64,000 nt of DNA, from positions 1 to 64,000 of the forward strand of contig CAVZTX010000005.1 in NCBI GenBank assembly GCA_963778375.1, written 5' to 3'. Of the stretch, positions 37,075 to 46,278 are shown in pieces (the stretch's first letter is position 1; each line of letters opens with the position of its first letter). The notes beneath the pieces were generated by a model. It made no database searches, had not been told where the DNA came from, and worked only from the letters and a program-made list of their open reading frames with translations. A program made the translations under genes and the position numbers. Origin of the DNA: CAVZTX01 sp963778375. GTDB lineage: Bacteria; Chloroflexota; Ktedonobacteria; Ktedonobacterales; Ktedonobacteraceae.

Positions 37075-37671
37075 ATGAACTATTCTGCGGCAGATGTTAA
37101 GAAGTTGCGCGACGAGACGGGCGCAACGTTCGCGGATTGTAAGAACGCGTTGACCGAGGCGAAAAGCTGGGATGAGGCAATTAAGATCCTTGATGCCAGG
37201 AGCGACCGTAAAGCCGAAAAAATGATTGCGGCTGGTCGTGAGACCAAGCAGGGAGGCATCTTCTCCTATATTCATCACAGTAACGATCTGGGAGTTTTGA
37301 TTGAACTGAATTGTAGCACGGACTTCGTTGCTCGCAGTGAAAGCTTCCGCCAGCTTGCTAAGGACCTGGCTCTACAGATTGCCGGTCTTGGTCCCAAATA
37401 CATCAATTTTGAGGATGTGCCATCCGAAGTTGTTGAGGCGGCTCGCAAGGAAATCCTGGAAGAGCCGTCGATGGCCCGTGTTCCAGAGGGAAGGCGCGAA
37501 GAGGTTATCAACGGCAAGCTGAAGAAGACCTTTGGTGAGCAGGTGTTGATGATGCAGCCTTTTGTGAAAGACGAGACGGTTGTGGTTGGTGATCTTGTGC
37601 GCAAGGTCATTGCCGAAACTGGTGAGAATATCGTTCTACGGCGGTTCAGCCGCTTTAAGCTGGGTGAATAA
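37075..37671 (+). CDS. tsf: Elongation factor Ts, short form
   Basis: 198 residues from ATG 37075, with GAGGAG 12 bases before. EF-Ts reloads EF-Tu with GTP. Marks: the N-terminal UBA-like motif VKKLRDETGATFADCKNALT, KGRKAEK-type segment DRKAEKMIAAGRETKQGGIF, the EF-Tu contact region LIELNCSTDFVARSESFRQL and VVGDLVRKVIAETGENIVLR. The length is that of the short EF-Ts class seen in Thermus and cyanobacteria, lacking the second core repeat of E. coli EF-Ts. The stop codon overlaps the pyrH start. Confidence 0.96.
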   Translation: MNYSAADVKKLRDETGATFADCKNALTEAKSWDEAIKILDARSDRKAEKMIAAGRETKQGGIFSYIHHSNDLGVLIELNCSTDFVARSESFRQLAKDLALQIAGLGPKYINFEDVPSEVVEAARKEILEEPSMARVPEGRREEVINGKLKKTFGEQVLMMQPFVKDETVVVGDLVRKVIAETGENIVLRRFSRFKLGE

Positions 37672-38411
37672 TGCTAGACACTTCACCCCTTAAGTATCAG
37701 CGTATCTTACTCAAATTAAGCGGTGAGGCCCTTGGCTCACGCAATGGATATGGTATCGATGCCGAGACGGTGCGCCGTATTGCAGGTGAGATCCAGCGTG
37801 TGCATAATTTGGGGGTAGAAGTAGCAATCGTTGTCGGTGGTGGCAATATCTGGCGCGGTGCCGATGCTGCCGCAACAGGTATGGATCGTGCCACCGCCGA
37901 TTACGTAGGTATGCTGGCAACGGTTATGAATTCGCTCGCGATGCAGGATGCGATGGAGAAACTGGGTATGGTCACGCGTGTGCAGACCGCTATCGAGATG
38001 CCGCCCGTGGCCGAGCCGTTTATTCGTCGCCGCGCCGTACGCCATCTGGAAAAGGGGCGCGTGGTGATACTGGCGGCGGGAAGCGGCAATCCATTTTTCA
38101 CGACCGATACTGCTGCCGCCCTAAGAGCCGTCGAACTCAATGCAGAGGTGCTGCTCAAAGCAACCAAAGTAGACGGCGTCTATGATTCTGATCCCGTACG
38201 TAATCCAAATGCGCGTAAGTTCGAGGAGTTGAACTATATGCGGGCGCTCAATATGGGATTAAAGGTCATGGACAGCACCGCGCTTTCTCTGTGTAAAGAT
38301 AATCATCTGCCGATTGTGGTCTTTGACCTGAATCAGGTAGGTGCACTTGAAGCAATTATACGTGGCGAGAAATATGGGACGTTGGTGCATGACATGGAGG
38401 ATCCTCTCTAG
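37671..38411 (+). CDS. pyrH: UMP kinase
   Basis: 246 residues of the amino-acid-kinase fold family that phosphorylates UMP to UDP with ATP. Motifs: RILLKLSGEALGSRNGYGID, VVGGGNIWRGADAAATGMDR, TADYVGMLATVMNSLAMQDA, VILAAGSGNPFFTTDTAAAL and LLKATKVDGVYDSDPVRNPN. ATG 37671 shares its A with the tsf stop (TAATG), which implies translational coupling. Canonical order tsf-pyrH-frr. Confidence 0.97.
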   Translation: MLDTSPLKYQRILLKLSGEALGSRNGYGIDAETVRRIAGEIQRVHNLGVEVAIVVGGGNIWRGADAAATGMDRATADYVGMLATVMNSLAMQDAMEKLGMVTRVQTAIEMPPVAEPFIRRRAVRHLEKGRVVILAAGSGNPFFTTDTAAALRAVELNAEVLLKATKVDGVYDSDPVRNPNARKFEELNYMRALNMGLKVMDSTALSLCKDNHLPIVVFDLNQVGALEAIIRGEKYGTLVHDMEDPL

Positions 38412-38503
38412 GTGTACAATAGAGAGTGGGCATGTCGTATCCATCGTCTTGTCCCGTTTTTTAGGCACAAGTACTGGTGCTATTACAAAAAGGGAGCTTT
38501 GCT

Positions 38504-39061
38504 ATGACCGATGATATTTTTGGAGATGCTGAACGACGTATGCAGAAGGCGGTTGAGATTCTGCGACAGGATCTGGCTGCGATTCGGACTGGCCGTGCCA
38601 GTTCCGCCCTTGTAGAGCGTATCTCGATTGATTACTATGGAGCGCCAACTCCAATCAACCAGGTGGCCTCTATCTCTGTTCCTGAGGCTCGCCTGCTGGT
38701 AATTCAGCCCTGGGATCGTAAGTTATTGACAGATATCGAGAAAGCAATACAAAGGTCTGACCTGGGTATTAATCCAAATAATGATGGTCAGGTGATTCGC
38801 CTGGCTATTCCCCCGCTCAATGAAGAGCGCCGTCGCGAAATGGTAAAGACGCTCCACAAGAAATTGGACGAGCATAAGGTTGCCATTCGCAATATTCGTC
38901 GTGATGCGCACGACAAGTTACGTGATCGTGAAAAAAAGAAAGAAATTTCCGAGGATGAGCTGAAGCGCAACACCGATCGTTTGCAGAAGCTCACCGACCG
39001 ATTCATCGATGAGATGGAGAAGGTCGGCAAAACGAAGGAATTGGAGATTCTGGAGGTCTAA
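38504..39061 (+). CDS. frr: Ribosome recycling factor
   Basis: 185 residues from ATG 38504 (AAAGGGAG upstream; the frame opens earlier without a ribosome site). RRF splits the post-termination ribosome with EF-G. Typical blocks: KAVEILRQDLAAIRTGRASS, YYGAPTPINQVASISVPEAR, IQPWDRKLLTDIEKAIQRSD, LGINPNNDGQVIRLAIPPLN and EERRREMVKTLHKK. Full length, ending three bases before uppS. Confidence 0.97.
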   Translation: MTDDIFGDAERRMQKAVEILRQDLAAIRTGRASSALVERISIDYYGAPTPINQVASISVPEARLLVIQPWDRKLLTDIEKAIQRSDLGINPNNDGQVIRLAIPPLNEERRREMVKTLHKKLDEHKVAIRNIRRDAHDKLRDREKKKEISEDELKRNTDRLQKLTDRFIDEMEKVGKTKELEILEV

Positions 39062-39063
39062 CG

Positions 39064-39852
39064 TTGACCATGCTACAAAATCCTTTTTCCCCTTCGCAGG
39101 GGAAAGGGGGTGTGCAGTCGCAACCCATTCCATCTAGCAATACGGCTACTCAATCCCCCGCGTGCCCTCCACTATTACGCCATCTAGCTATCATTATGGA
39201 TGGCAATGGGCGCTGGGCCACGAAGCGTCACCTACCGCGCCTTGCCGGACACAAAGCCGGTGTGACCGCGCTACGACGAGTAGTCGAATGTGCTACTGAT
39301 GAAAATATCGAGATGCTGAGCGTCTATGCCTTTTCAACCGAAAACTGGAGCCGACCACGACCCGAAGTTGATGGATTGATGCGCCTCTTTTGGGAGACGA
39401 TCCGCTCGGATTTGGATAAATTGCACCGCAATGGGGTGCGCCTGCGTCATCTTGGTCGTTTGCAGGACCTTTCACCGGATATTCAAAAGGCCGTGCGCGA
39501 GATGATGGAATTGACTCGGAACAATACCCGCATCGGTCTCAATGTGTGCTTTAATTATGGTGGAAGGGCTGAACTGGTGGATGCTATTCGGCAGATTATT
39601 GCTGATGGGCATAATCCAGAAACGATTAGCGAAGAGTTGATCGGTTCTTACCTGTATACGCGTGAGCTGCCGGACCCGGATATGGTCATTCGTACGGCAG
39701 GAGAGATGCGGGTCAGTAATTTTTTGCTCTGGCAATCGGCTTATAGCGAATACTATGCGACGCCAACGCTCTGGCCTGATTTTGGGAAAGAGGATTTACG
39801 TGCGGCGTTGGAGAACTACCGAGCGCGCCAAAGGCGCTTTGGCAAGGTATAA
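39064..39852 (+). CDS. uppS: Isoprenyl (undecaprenyl) diphosphate synthase
   Basis: 262 residues from TTG 39064 (GGAGG seven bases before) or ATG 39070. A cis-prenyltransferase that extends farnesyl diphosphate to the lipid carrier of cell-wall synthesis. Signatures: LAIIMDGNGRWATKRHLPRL with the catalytic Asp, GHKAGVTALRRVVE, VYAFSTENWSRPRPEVDGLM, LNVCFNYGGRAELVDAIRQI and DPDMVIRTAGEMRVSNFLLW. A 35-residue Pro/Ser/Gln-rich N-terminal extension precedes the core. The chain length of the product cannot be read from sequence. Confidence 0.95.
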   Translation: MTMLQNPFSPSQGKGGVQSQPIPSSNTATQSPACPPLLRHLAIIMDGNGRWATKRHLPRLAGHKAGVTALRRVVECATDENIEMLSVYAFSTENWSRPRPEVDGLMRLFWETIRSDLDKLHRNGVRLRHLGRLQDLSPDIQKAVREMMELTRNNTRIGLNVCFNYGGRAELVDAIRQIIADGHNPETISEELIGSYLYTRELPDPDMVIRTAGEMRVSNFLLWQSAYSEYYATPTLWPDFGKEDLRAALENYRARQRRFGKV

Positions 39853-39878
39853 AGTACAGAATTATAGGAACAAGTTGC

Positions 39879-40773
39879 GTGCAAGGCACAACCGAGCAGA
39901 ATTCAGAACCAGAGGCATCACAAAAGGCCAGCGGACAATGGTATCGTTCCGTTGGCCTACGGGTCGTGACCTCTGTGATTGTGATACCTGTTGTGCTCTT
40001 GTTTGTCTGGCTTGGCGGATGGTGGGCATTTGCGGCATCGCTATTTATCGTAGCGTTAGGCACCTATGAACTGTATATGATGACGATCCATTCGGGATAT
40101 CATCCACTGCTGCTGGTCAGTTTGGCACTGAGTACCTTGATTCTGGTTTCTGCTATGTTATCCTCACCCCAGGTTCGTCTCTCGTTGCTTGAAATTGGCT
40201 TCGGGGGAGCATTGCTGATCTCTTTCCCCTGGCTCTTTTCCCGCAAAAAGCTTGATGGTGCATTGGTAGATTGGGCGCTCACACTGGCATTCTCCATTTA
40301 TCTAGGCTGGCCAATGAGCTTTTTATTGTTGCTGCGTGGCTATCAAGAGAGTTGGCCTTTGTCTCGTGGTGCCTTGGTGGGTTCTGGTAGCATTAATCGG
40401 CGTTTGGAGCTTCGATAGCGCTGCATTCTTTGCTGGGCGTTTCTTTGGTCGGCACAAGCTTGCTCCAAGGATCAGCCCTGGCAAAACCTGGGAAGGTGTG
40501 CTTGGCGGTCTTGTGCTCTCAATTCTTGTCAGCCTGTTAATTACTGCCGGGCCACTAGGCGTTCCCTGGTATCTGGGAGTACTCCTGGGCATCTTGATAG
40601 GCATAGCAGCAGTGCTGGGTGATCTGGCGGAGTCGCTCATGAAACGCCAGACGCATGTCAAGGATAGCGGACAGATAATGCCCGGTCATGGTGGTATACT
40701 AGATCGTATAGATAGCATGCTATTCGTTCTGATAGTAGTTTACCTGTTTGCTCAACTGCTCGGCATGCTATAA
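39879..40773 (+). CDS. cdsA: Phosphatidate cytidylyltransferase, one frameshift
   Basis: From GTG 39879 a multi-pass membrane protein (about eight helices) that makes CDP-diacylglycerol from phosphatidic acid and CTP. The first frame ends in RGYQESWPLSRGA; an extra C near 40370 shifts the reading to WWVLVALIGVWSFDSAAFFA, which carries on through GRFFGRHKLAPRISPGKTWE and the signature VLGDLAESLMKRQTHVKDSG, MPGHGGILDRIDSM. CdsA is essential in bacteria, so this break is very probably a sequence error. Normal place between uppS and dxr. Confidence 0.92.
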
Positions 40774-40792
40774 TCTTAATGGGTACAATAAC

Positions 40793-41965
40793 ATGACCGG
40801 TTTTCCAAAGCGAATTGCATTGCTCGGTAGCACTGGATCGATTGGTCAGCAGACGCTGGACGTGGTGCGGTGTTTCCCTGAGCATTTTCATATAGTGGCA
40901 TTGGCAGCACGCAGCAATGTCGCACTGTTGAAACAACAAGCACAAGAATTTCATCCTGCGCTGGTAGCCTGTTTTGCCGGTACACCGGAGGTAGAGCGTG
41001 CAGCGCGAGAGGCATTTCCAGGTGTTGTACTTGGGGAAGATGGACTGCTCGCGGCAGCTACATATCCTGATGCTGATATTGTCGTTGCGGCTACCTCGGG
41101 CCTGATGGGACTAGGGCCAACATTGGCAGCGATTGCTGGCGGTAAAACGATTGCACTGGCTAACAAAGAGACGCTAGTAATGGCCGGACATCTAGTGATG
41201 CAGGCAGCGCAGCGTACTGGCGTCTCTATCCGTCCTGTAGATAGCGAACATAGTGCGATCTGGCAGTGCCTGCGTGGAGAAAAGGCGGCCGAGATCAAGC
41301 GTTTGCTGATAACTGCTTCAGGTGGGCCATTTCGCCGGTCAACAATCGAGCAAATGCGCTCTGTGACCGTAGAGCAGGCGTTAGCTCATCCTACCTGGCA
41401 GATGGGTCCAAAGATCACGATAGACTCCGCGACACTGATGAATAAAGGTTTAGAGGTACTCGAAGCCCATTGGCTCTTTGATATCCCCTATGAACGCATG
41501 GAAGTTGTTGTTCAACCTGAAAGCATCATCCACTCGATGGTCGAGTTTATTGATGGCTCGTTAAAAATGCAGGCGAGTCTGCCAAGCATGCACCTGCCAA
41601 TTCTAGATGCTTTAAGTTATCCGACGAGGCTCAATACCACAGACACCGGGCTGTTGCGAGAATTGCGCTGGTCAGAGATAGCGCAACTGCATTTTGAAAC
41701 GCTGGATACGGAGCGCTTCCCCTGCTTCCGACTTGCGCTTGAAGCTGCAAAGAAGGGAGGCACGTATCCGTGTGTACTTGTAGGAGCCGACGAAGAGGCC
41801 GTGGCCCTCTTCCTCAATGGAAAAATTCGGCTATTGGAAATCGCTGAATTGATTGAAGCTGTATTGGAGCGCCATCAATCCGTTGAACAGCCAGATATGC
41901 CTGAAATCCTAGAGGCATCTGCTTGGGCACGAAGAACAGCGCGAGAGTTATACCGCAATTTATGA
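40793..41965 (+). CDS. dxr: 1-deoxy-D-xylulose-5-phosphate reductoisomerase
   Basis: 390 residues from ATG 40793. It turns DXP into 2-C-methyl-D-erythritol-4-phosphate with NADPH and a divalent metal, the second MEP step. Motifs: IALLGSTGSIGQQTLDVV (NADPH), ALANKETLVMAGHLVM, PVDSEHSAIWQCLRG with the metal-binding Asp/Glu, TASGGPF, HPTWQMGPKITIDSATLMNK and VVQPESIIHSMVEFIDGSLK. Complete and normal length. It starts 20 bases after cdsA; the ribosome site (GGGT) is poor, so coupling to cdsA is likely. Confidence 0.97.
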   Translation: MTGFPKRIALLGSTGSIGQQTLDVVRCFPEHFHIVALAARSNVALLKQQAQEFHPALVACFAGTPEVERAAREAFPGVVLGEDGLLAAATYPDADIVVAATSGLMGLGPTLAAIAGGKTIALANKETLVMAGHLVMQAAQRTGVSIRPVDSEHSAIWQCLRGEKAAEIKRLLITASGGPFRRSTIEQMRSVTVEQALAHPTWQMGPKITIDSATLMNKGLEVLEAHWLFDIPYERMEVVVQPESIIHSMVEFIDGSLKMQASLPSMHLPILDALSYPTRLNTTDTGLLRELRWSEIAQLHFETLDTERFPCFRLALEAAKKGGTYPCVLVGADEEAVALFLNGKIRLLEIAELIEAVLERHQSVEQPDMPEILEASAWARRTARELYRNL

Positions 41966-42019
41966 TAATCTTGCAATGCGATAAAGAGATATATCAGGTA
42001 GTACTGTCATCAGTAAATT

Positions 42020-42085
42020 GTCATCCTGAGCGATAGCGAAGGATCTCTCCATTGTGACAGATCCTTCGCTATCGCTCAGGATGAC
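42020..42085. repeat. Perfect 27-bp inverted repeat (TCATCCTGAGCG family)
   Basis: GTCATCCTGAGCGATAGCGA plus AGGATCT (42020-42046) is followed after 12 bases by its exact reverse complement (42059-42085). A half copy is at 10588-10614. It lies between dxr and rseP and has no T-run, so it is a mobile-type palindrome rather than a simple terminator. Confidence 0.85.
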
Positions 42086-42119
42086 AAGATTGCTTAGGAT
42101 GACAAGTAGGAAGGTAGCT

Positions 42120-43334
42120 ATGAATAACTGGTACTTGCTGGCCGCTATCCCAGTGTTTGGTATATGTGTGCTTGTGCATGAATTTGGGCACTTCATTACG
42201 GCAAAATGGGCCGGTATTCGCGTAGAGGAATTTGGATTAGGCTTCCCACCGCGCCTGGTTGGTGTTCGTAAGCGCGAGGAAGGTGGCTGGGAGGTCATCT
42301 GGTTTGGCGGCAAACGGCACGCAGAGGATGGCTATACCGATCTCAAGCAGACTCCTTTTAGTGGCACGAGTGGCGGCATCAGCAGTGGAGGTGCGACAGG
42401 TCCACACCATACCATTTATTCGCTGAATTTCATTCCAATTGGTGGCTTTGTACGCATGCCCGGGGAAAATGGCGATATAAACGACCCGGATGGAAACTAT
42501 GATCCTCAAAGCTTTGCGGCTAAATCGGCGGGAAAGCGTATTATCGTCCTATGCGCTGGCGTCACTATGAATGTCATACTGGCAATGATACTTTTTGGTA
42601 TCGCGTATGGACTTGGTGAGCCGACGTATCCTGCCGTGATTGCTAACGTTGCTCCTGGTTCTCCGGCGGCAGAGGCTGGCTTACGTGCTAACGATACGAT
42701 TGTCTCGGTCAACGGTCAGCCCGTACAACTGTTCAGCGATGTACAGAATATTGTGAACAATGCAATTGTTAATGATAGTAGTAGGCATACGACCTTACCG
42801 ATTGACCTGCAAATAAAGCATGCTGGCGCTAATCAGCTTGTCTCAACGACGGTCAATGTGCGCGAGCATCCACCCGCCGGGCAGGGGCCGATGGGAATCG
42901 AAGAGAAGATTGTGTTTGTCAGTTCGCCGTTCTGGCAAGCACCGTTTAAGGGTGTGAAGCAAGCGTTTGTGGTAACGGGTGATTTCGTCAGCCAGATTTC
43001 GCAGATGGCGACGGGGAAAGTTAAGCCGCAGCTTGCCGGGCCGGTAGGGATTGTGAAGATTACCGGCCAGGTAGCGCAAAGCATACCCGATTATGGCTGG
43101 TGGCCGATACTGAGCCTGACGGCTATATTGAGCCTGAACCTGGCAATCATTAACATTTTACCCTTCCCCGCTCTGGATGGTGGGCGCGTCCTACTTATAC
43201 TGATCGAGCTTCTGCGCGGCGGTAAGCGTCTGAAGCCGGAACGAGAAGGCATGATTAATTTTATTGGTATGGCAATTCTACTTGCTCTGATGGTCATCAT
43301 TACCTTTAATGATGTTCTGCATTGGGGAAGCTAA
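42120..43334 (+). CDS. rseP: Site-2 protease RseP-type M50 metalloprotease
   Basis: 404 residues from ATG 42120 (AGGAAGG upstream). An intramembrane zinc protease that cleaves anti-sigma factors or signal-peptide remnants within the membrane. The first helix has the HEFGH zinc motif (LVHEFGHFITAKWAGIRVEE). A PDZ domain follows (GSPAAEAGLRANDTIVSVNG), and the third zinc ligand is in NILPFPALDGGRVL. A 30-residue Gly/Ser-rich insertion (about 75-95) and a PGENGDINDPDGNYD loop are in the cytosolic part. Usual place after dxr and before ispG. Confidence 0.95.
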   Translation: MNNWYLLAAIPVFGICVLVHEFGHFITAKWAGIRVEEFGLGFPPRLVGVRKREEGGWEVIWFGGKRHAEDGYTDLKQTPFSGTSGGISSGGATGPHHTIYSLNFIPIGGFVRMPGENGDINDPDGNYDPQSFAAKSAGKRIIVLCAGVTMNVILAMILFGIAYGLGEPTYPAVIANVAPGSPAAEAGLRANDTIVSVNGQPVQLFSDVQNIVNNAIVNDSSRHTTLPIDLQIKHAGANQLVSTTVNVREHPPAGQGPMGIEEKIVFVSSPFWQAPFKGVKQAFVVTGDFVSQISQMATGKVKPQLAGPVGIVKITGQVAQSIPDYGWWPILSLTAILSLNLAIINILPFPALDGGRVLLILIELLRGGKRLKPEREGMINFIGMAILLALMVIITFNDVLHWGS

Positions 43335-43351
43335 CTCTTAGGATAACTACT

Positions 43352-44587
43352 ATGCGACGGAAAACGCGACAAATACATGTTGGCAATGTGGCAATTGGCG
43401 GTGATGCACCAATTGCGGTTCAATCTATGACCACTACTTATACACGTGACGTTGAAAGCACGGTTGCACAAATTTACCGCTTGGAAGAGGTTGGGTGTGA
43501 GATAGTGCGTGTGGCTGTGCCTGAGGAAGAGGATGCGCTGGCTATTGGCGAAATCAAAAAACGCATCCACATCCCGCTGGTTGCTGATATTCACTACAAA
43601 CACACGTTAGCATTGGAAGCCATTCGCCAGGGCGTTGATTGCGTACGCATTAACCCTGGCAACCTGATCAATGGACGCAAGTCTCTTGAGCAGATTGTGC
43701 AGGCCTGTAAAGAGCGCGGCATTGCAATGCGCATCGGCGTGAATTCTGGATCGATTGATGCACTCGATCAACGTGCTCAAATGCAGCGAGTCCAGGTCAG
43801 GCTGCGTGACGATGGTGTGCTGGAGAGAACCGACCCGGCTGAGGCGCGTCGCAAAGAGCGTGAGCACCTATCAGAACGCATGGTCAGCAAAGCTTTGGAG
43901 TATATTGGTTGGTGTGAGGAGCTGGACTTCCACGAGATAAAAGTTTCTCTCAAGTCATCTTCGCCATTGACCGCTGTTGAGGCCTACCGGCGTTTCTCAC
44001 AACGCTCCGACTATCCTCTCCACCTGGGCATTACCGAAGCTGGCACACTTGTGACGGGCGCGGTCAAATCTGCTGTTGGTCTGGGCTTGCTGTTGGCTGA
44101 TGGCATTGGCGATACAATCCGCGTAAGCCTGAGCGCGGAGCCGGAGGAAGAGATTCCAGTAGCTTACGAGATACTGCGCTCACTAGAACTACGCAATCGC
44201 GGCGTTACCTTCGTCTCCTGCCCCTCATGTGGCCGCGTCGAGATCGACGTGATCGAGGTTGCCAATGAGGTTGAGCGCCGACTTTCCAAAGTCCAGACTC
44301 CCATCCACGTGGCTGTCATGGGCTGCGTCGTGAATGGACCTGGCGAATCGCGTGACGCGGATGTCGGTCTCGCTGGTGGAAAAGGTCGCGGCGTCATCTT
44401 CCGCAAGGGTGAGGTAATCAAAACCGTGCCCGAAGATCAATTCCTCGATGCTGTGCTGAAGGAAGTTGCAAGCCTCCTCCCCGAACAAGAGGCAAAGCTG
44501 ATCTATCCGGAGGGCGGCATTCAAGAGACGGCTGGTCGTCACCGCACACGAGCCGAGGGTATGGGGCTGCCGATGCTGAAGTCTTGA
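43352..44587 (+). CDS. ispG: 4-hydroxy-3-methylbut-2-enyl diphosphate synthase (flavodoxin)
   Basis: 411 residues from ATG 43352 with AGGA nine bases before. IspG/GcpE is the [4Fe-4S] enzyme of the next-to-last MEP step, converting MEcPP to HMBPP. Signatures: PIAVQSMTTTYTRDVESTVA, VRVAVPEEEDA, PLVADIHYKHTLALEA, VRINPGNL, and the cluster cysteines in VSCPSCGRVE and MGCVVNGPGESRDADVG. Slightly longer C-terminus than E. coli. Last gene of the run; converges with the esterase operon. Confidence 0.97.
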   Translation: MRRKTRQIHVGNVAIGGDAPIAVQSMTTTYTRDVESTVAQIYRLEEVGCEIVRVAVPEEEDALAIGEIKKRIHIPLVADIHYKHTLALEAIRQGVDCVRINPGNLINGRKSLEQIVQACKERGIAMRIGVNSGSIDALDQRAQMQRVQVRLRDDGVLERTDPAEARRKEREHLSERMVSKALEYIGWCEELDFHEIKVSLKSSSPLTAVEAYRRFSQRSDYPLHLGITEAGTLVTGAVKSAVGLGLLLADGIGDTIRVSLSAEPEEEIPVAYEILRSLELRNRGVTFVSCPSCGRVEIDVIEVANEVERRLSKVQTPIHVAVMGCVVNGPGESRDADVGLAGGKGRGVIFRKGEVIKTVPEDQFLDAVLKEVASLLPEQEAKLIYPEGGIQETAGRHRTRAEGMGLPMLKS

Positions 44588-44652
44588 GAGATTTCAGCAG
44601 CCCTGTCATTATCGCTACTCTTGATGCGTGTGAAAGAACATGCGGGTTCATG

Positions 44653-45927
44653 TCACTTTAAGCTGTGTCGAAGCTCATCTGCGATTTGCCGAGCGCGTCT
44701 TGCAGCCATGCGTACCCGGTAGCGGGGCGGACTTCCTTGCTCATCCACCTCCTCCCACACAAAGCCTCTGACGACCAGGTTCGTCAGCAGGGTCCGCGTT
44801 GTCGCTTCGTCCTGCTGAAGGTGGGCCGCTATCTGCGTAAGCTCAACTTCCCCTTGCCGCATCAGCCAATAGAAAATGTCGCGCAGTTTGGGTGGTAGTT
44901 CCAGCACATCAGCCATACCCGGCTCAATATGGCGGAGGCGCAACTGCTTAACTTTCTGTTGTAATTGCTGGAAGTAGTCGCTTTCAGTCGGTTTAACGCC
45001 CTGTTGTGCCTGACTTGCCCGCTCGAATTGTGTATGGAGAAATGCCCCAATCTGATCAAAGGACTGCTGTCCTTCAGGGATCAGGGCCGCGAAGTACTGC
45101 CAGACATGCCACATGCCTTCCCAGATTTCCAGAGTTATATCTCCGCCAGCCTCATGTATGCGTTGCGCTAATCCGGTCGAGTCGTCCAGGAAGATTTCGT
45201 CAGTGCCGACCTGGATCAGGATGGGGGGCAGATCGGCCAGATCACCATAAAGCGGCGAGGCGGGCGAGGTATACGGGTCAATCTGTCCCAGGTAATGGCG
45301 GGCAGCCACCTGCATAAACTGCGGTGTCAGATAGGGATCGGCTTCGGCAAGCATCGATCTGGATGCGCTGCTCTCCGTCAAATCGACCCAGGGAGACAAG
45401 AGCACGGCGGTAGCTGGCAGCGGATCGCCAACATCGCGCAACGAAAGGAGCGTTGCCATGAGTAGATTGCCACCTGATGAGTCCCCAACCATAGCTATCT
45501 CATGGGGCTGCACACCGCTGGCAAGTAACCAGCGGTAGGCTGCGATCACATCTTCAAGCGCAGCAGGGAATGGGTACTCGGGCGCTAAGCGATAGTTGAG
45601 CGATAGCACTGGCAACTCCGAAGTTTCTGCTAGTCTGGCGGCTACACTCCGGCTGCTCAGGCATGACCCCGCTATGAAGGCTCCTCCATGAACGTAGAAG
45701 AGTATACGCCGTGTGTCTACTTGTGTCCCCACCCTGACCCACTCACCAGGAACGCCACCTGCGCTAATTGGCTCGACTCGCTGTCCAGGAAGTGGCGCAA
45801 CCCTGTTGCCAGATTTGTCTAATTCTGTCCGCTGAGCCGTCACCGAAATGCCGGGGTCAAACAGTGGCGCAATCTGTTTCTTGAGGAGTAACCGTGTCCG
45901 AATTTGCTCGCTTCTTGCGCTTCTCAT
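44653..45927 (-). CDS. Alpha/beta-hydrolase (acetyl-esterase/HSL family) fused to a winged helix
   Basis: About 424 residues. The N-terminal 300 form an HSL-type esterase: oxyanion motif FYVHGGAFIAGS, nucleophile GDSSGGNLL, acid residue in LIQVGTDEIFLDDS and His in GMWHVWQYFA. Then comes a linker with TESDYFQQLQQKVKQLR, and a winged-helix domain (KLRDIFYWLMRQGEVELTQI, AAHLQQDEATTRTLLTNLVV) closely like the separate protein encoded just upstream. ATG 45927 is used; the ribosome site is weak. A hydrolase fused to a DNA- or protein-binding helix is unusual and, as the last gene of a signalling operon, may act as effector. Substrate unknown. Confidence 0.85.
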   Translation of the reverse strand: MRSARSEQIRTRLLLKKQIAPLFDPGISVTAQRTELDKSGNRVAPLPGQRVEPISAGGVPGEWVRVGTQVDTRRILFYVHGGAFIAGSCLSSRSVAARLAETSELPVLSLNYRLAPEYPFPAALEDVIAAYRWLLASGVQPHEIAMVGDSSGGNLLMATLLSLRDVGDPLPATAVLLSPWVDLTESSASRSMLAEADPYLTPQFMQVAARHYLGQIDPYTSPASPLYGDLADLPPILIQVGTDEIFLDDSTGLAQRIHEAGGDITLEIWEGMWHVWQYFAALIPEGQQSFDQIGAFLHTQFERASQAQQGVKPTESDYFQQLQQKVKQLRLRHIEPGMADVLELPPKLRDIFYWLMRQGEVELTQIAAHLQQDEATTRTLLTNLVVRGFVWEEVDEQGSPPRYRVRMAARRARQIADELRHSLK

Positions 45928-45978
45928 CGTCAAAATCTCGCTATCTTATACCCAGGAGTCATTCTGTAACCTGTTTCT

Positions 45979-46278
45979 TCACAGATCAAGTGGCAACGCT
46001 CGTCCTCGTCTGGCCCTCAGTCGTACACGGTAGCGTGGCTGATCTTCACCTTCATTCTGCACTTCCTGCACGAAGCCTTGCGCTATCAGATGAGCCAGCA
46101 GGGTATGTGTCGTGATCTCATCCTTCTCGACGTGGGCTGCTATCTCAGCTAAGCTGGCTTCTCGCTGCCGCATCAACTCGGTGACAATGGTGCGCAAGTC
46201 ATCAGGCAGTGCCAGGACATCAACCATCGTTACTTCTGCTTGCTCACCAGTAGGCGGCTCAGACGGCTGCTCTTTCAT
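45979..46278 (-). CDS. Small winged-helix protein
   Basis: 99 residues with one winged-helix domain (LPDDLRTIVTELMRQREASL, AEIAAHVEKDEITTHTLLAH, LIAQGFVQEV) and a basic tail (RYRVRLRARRGRALP). It is a paralogue of the C-terminal domain of the esterase encoded next to it, with the same tail (RYRVRMAARRARQIA). ATG 46278 overlaps the stop of the ParA-like gene by four bases (ATGA), so the two are translationally coupled. It may bind DNA or serve as a soluble competitor of the esterase domain; both are inference. Confidence 0.75.
   Translation of the reverse strand: MKEQPSEPPTGEQAEVTMVDVLALPDDLRTIVTELMRQREASLAEIAAHVEKDEITTHTLLAHLIAQGFVQEVQNEGEDQPRYRVRLRARRGRALPLDL

Noticed and set aside
42020..42085. 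Rho-independent terminator of dxr
   Set aside because: The stem is far longer than usual, has no T run on either side, and a second half copy occurs at 10588, so it is treated as a dispersed repeat.
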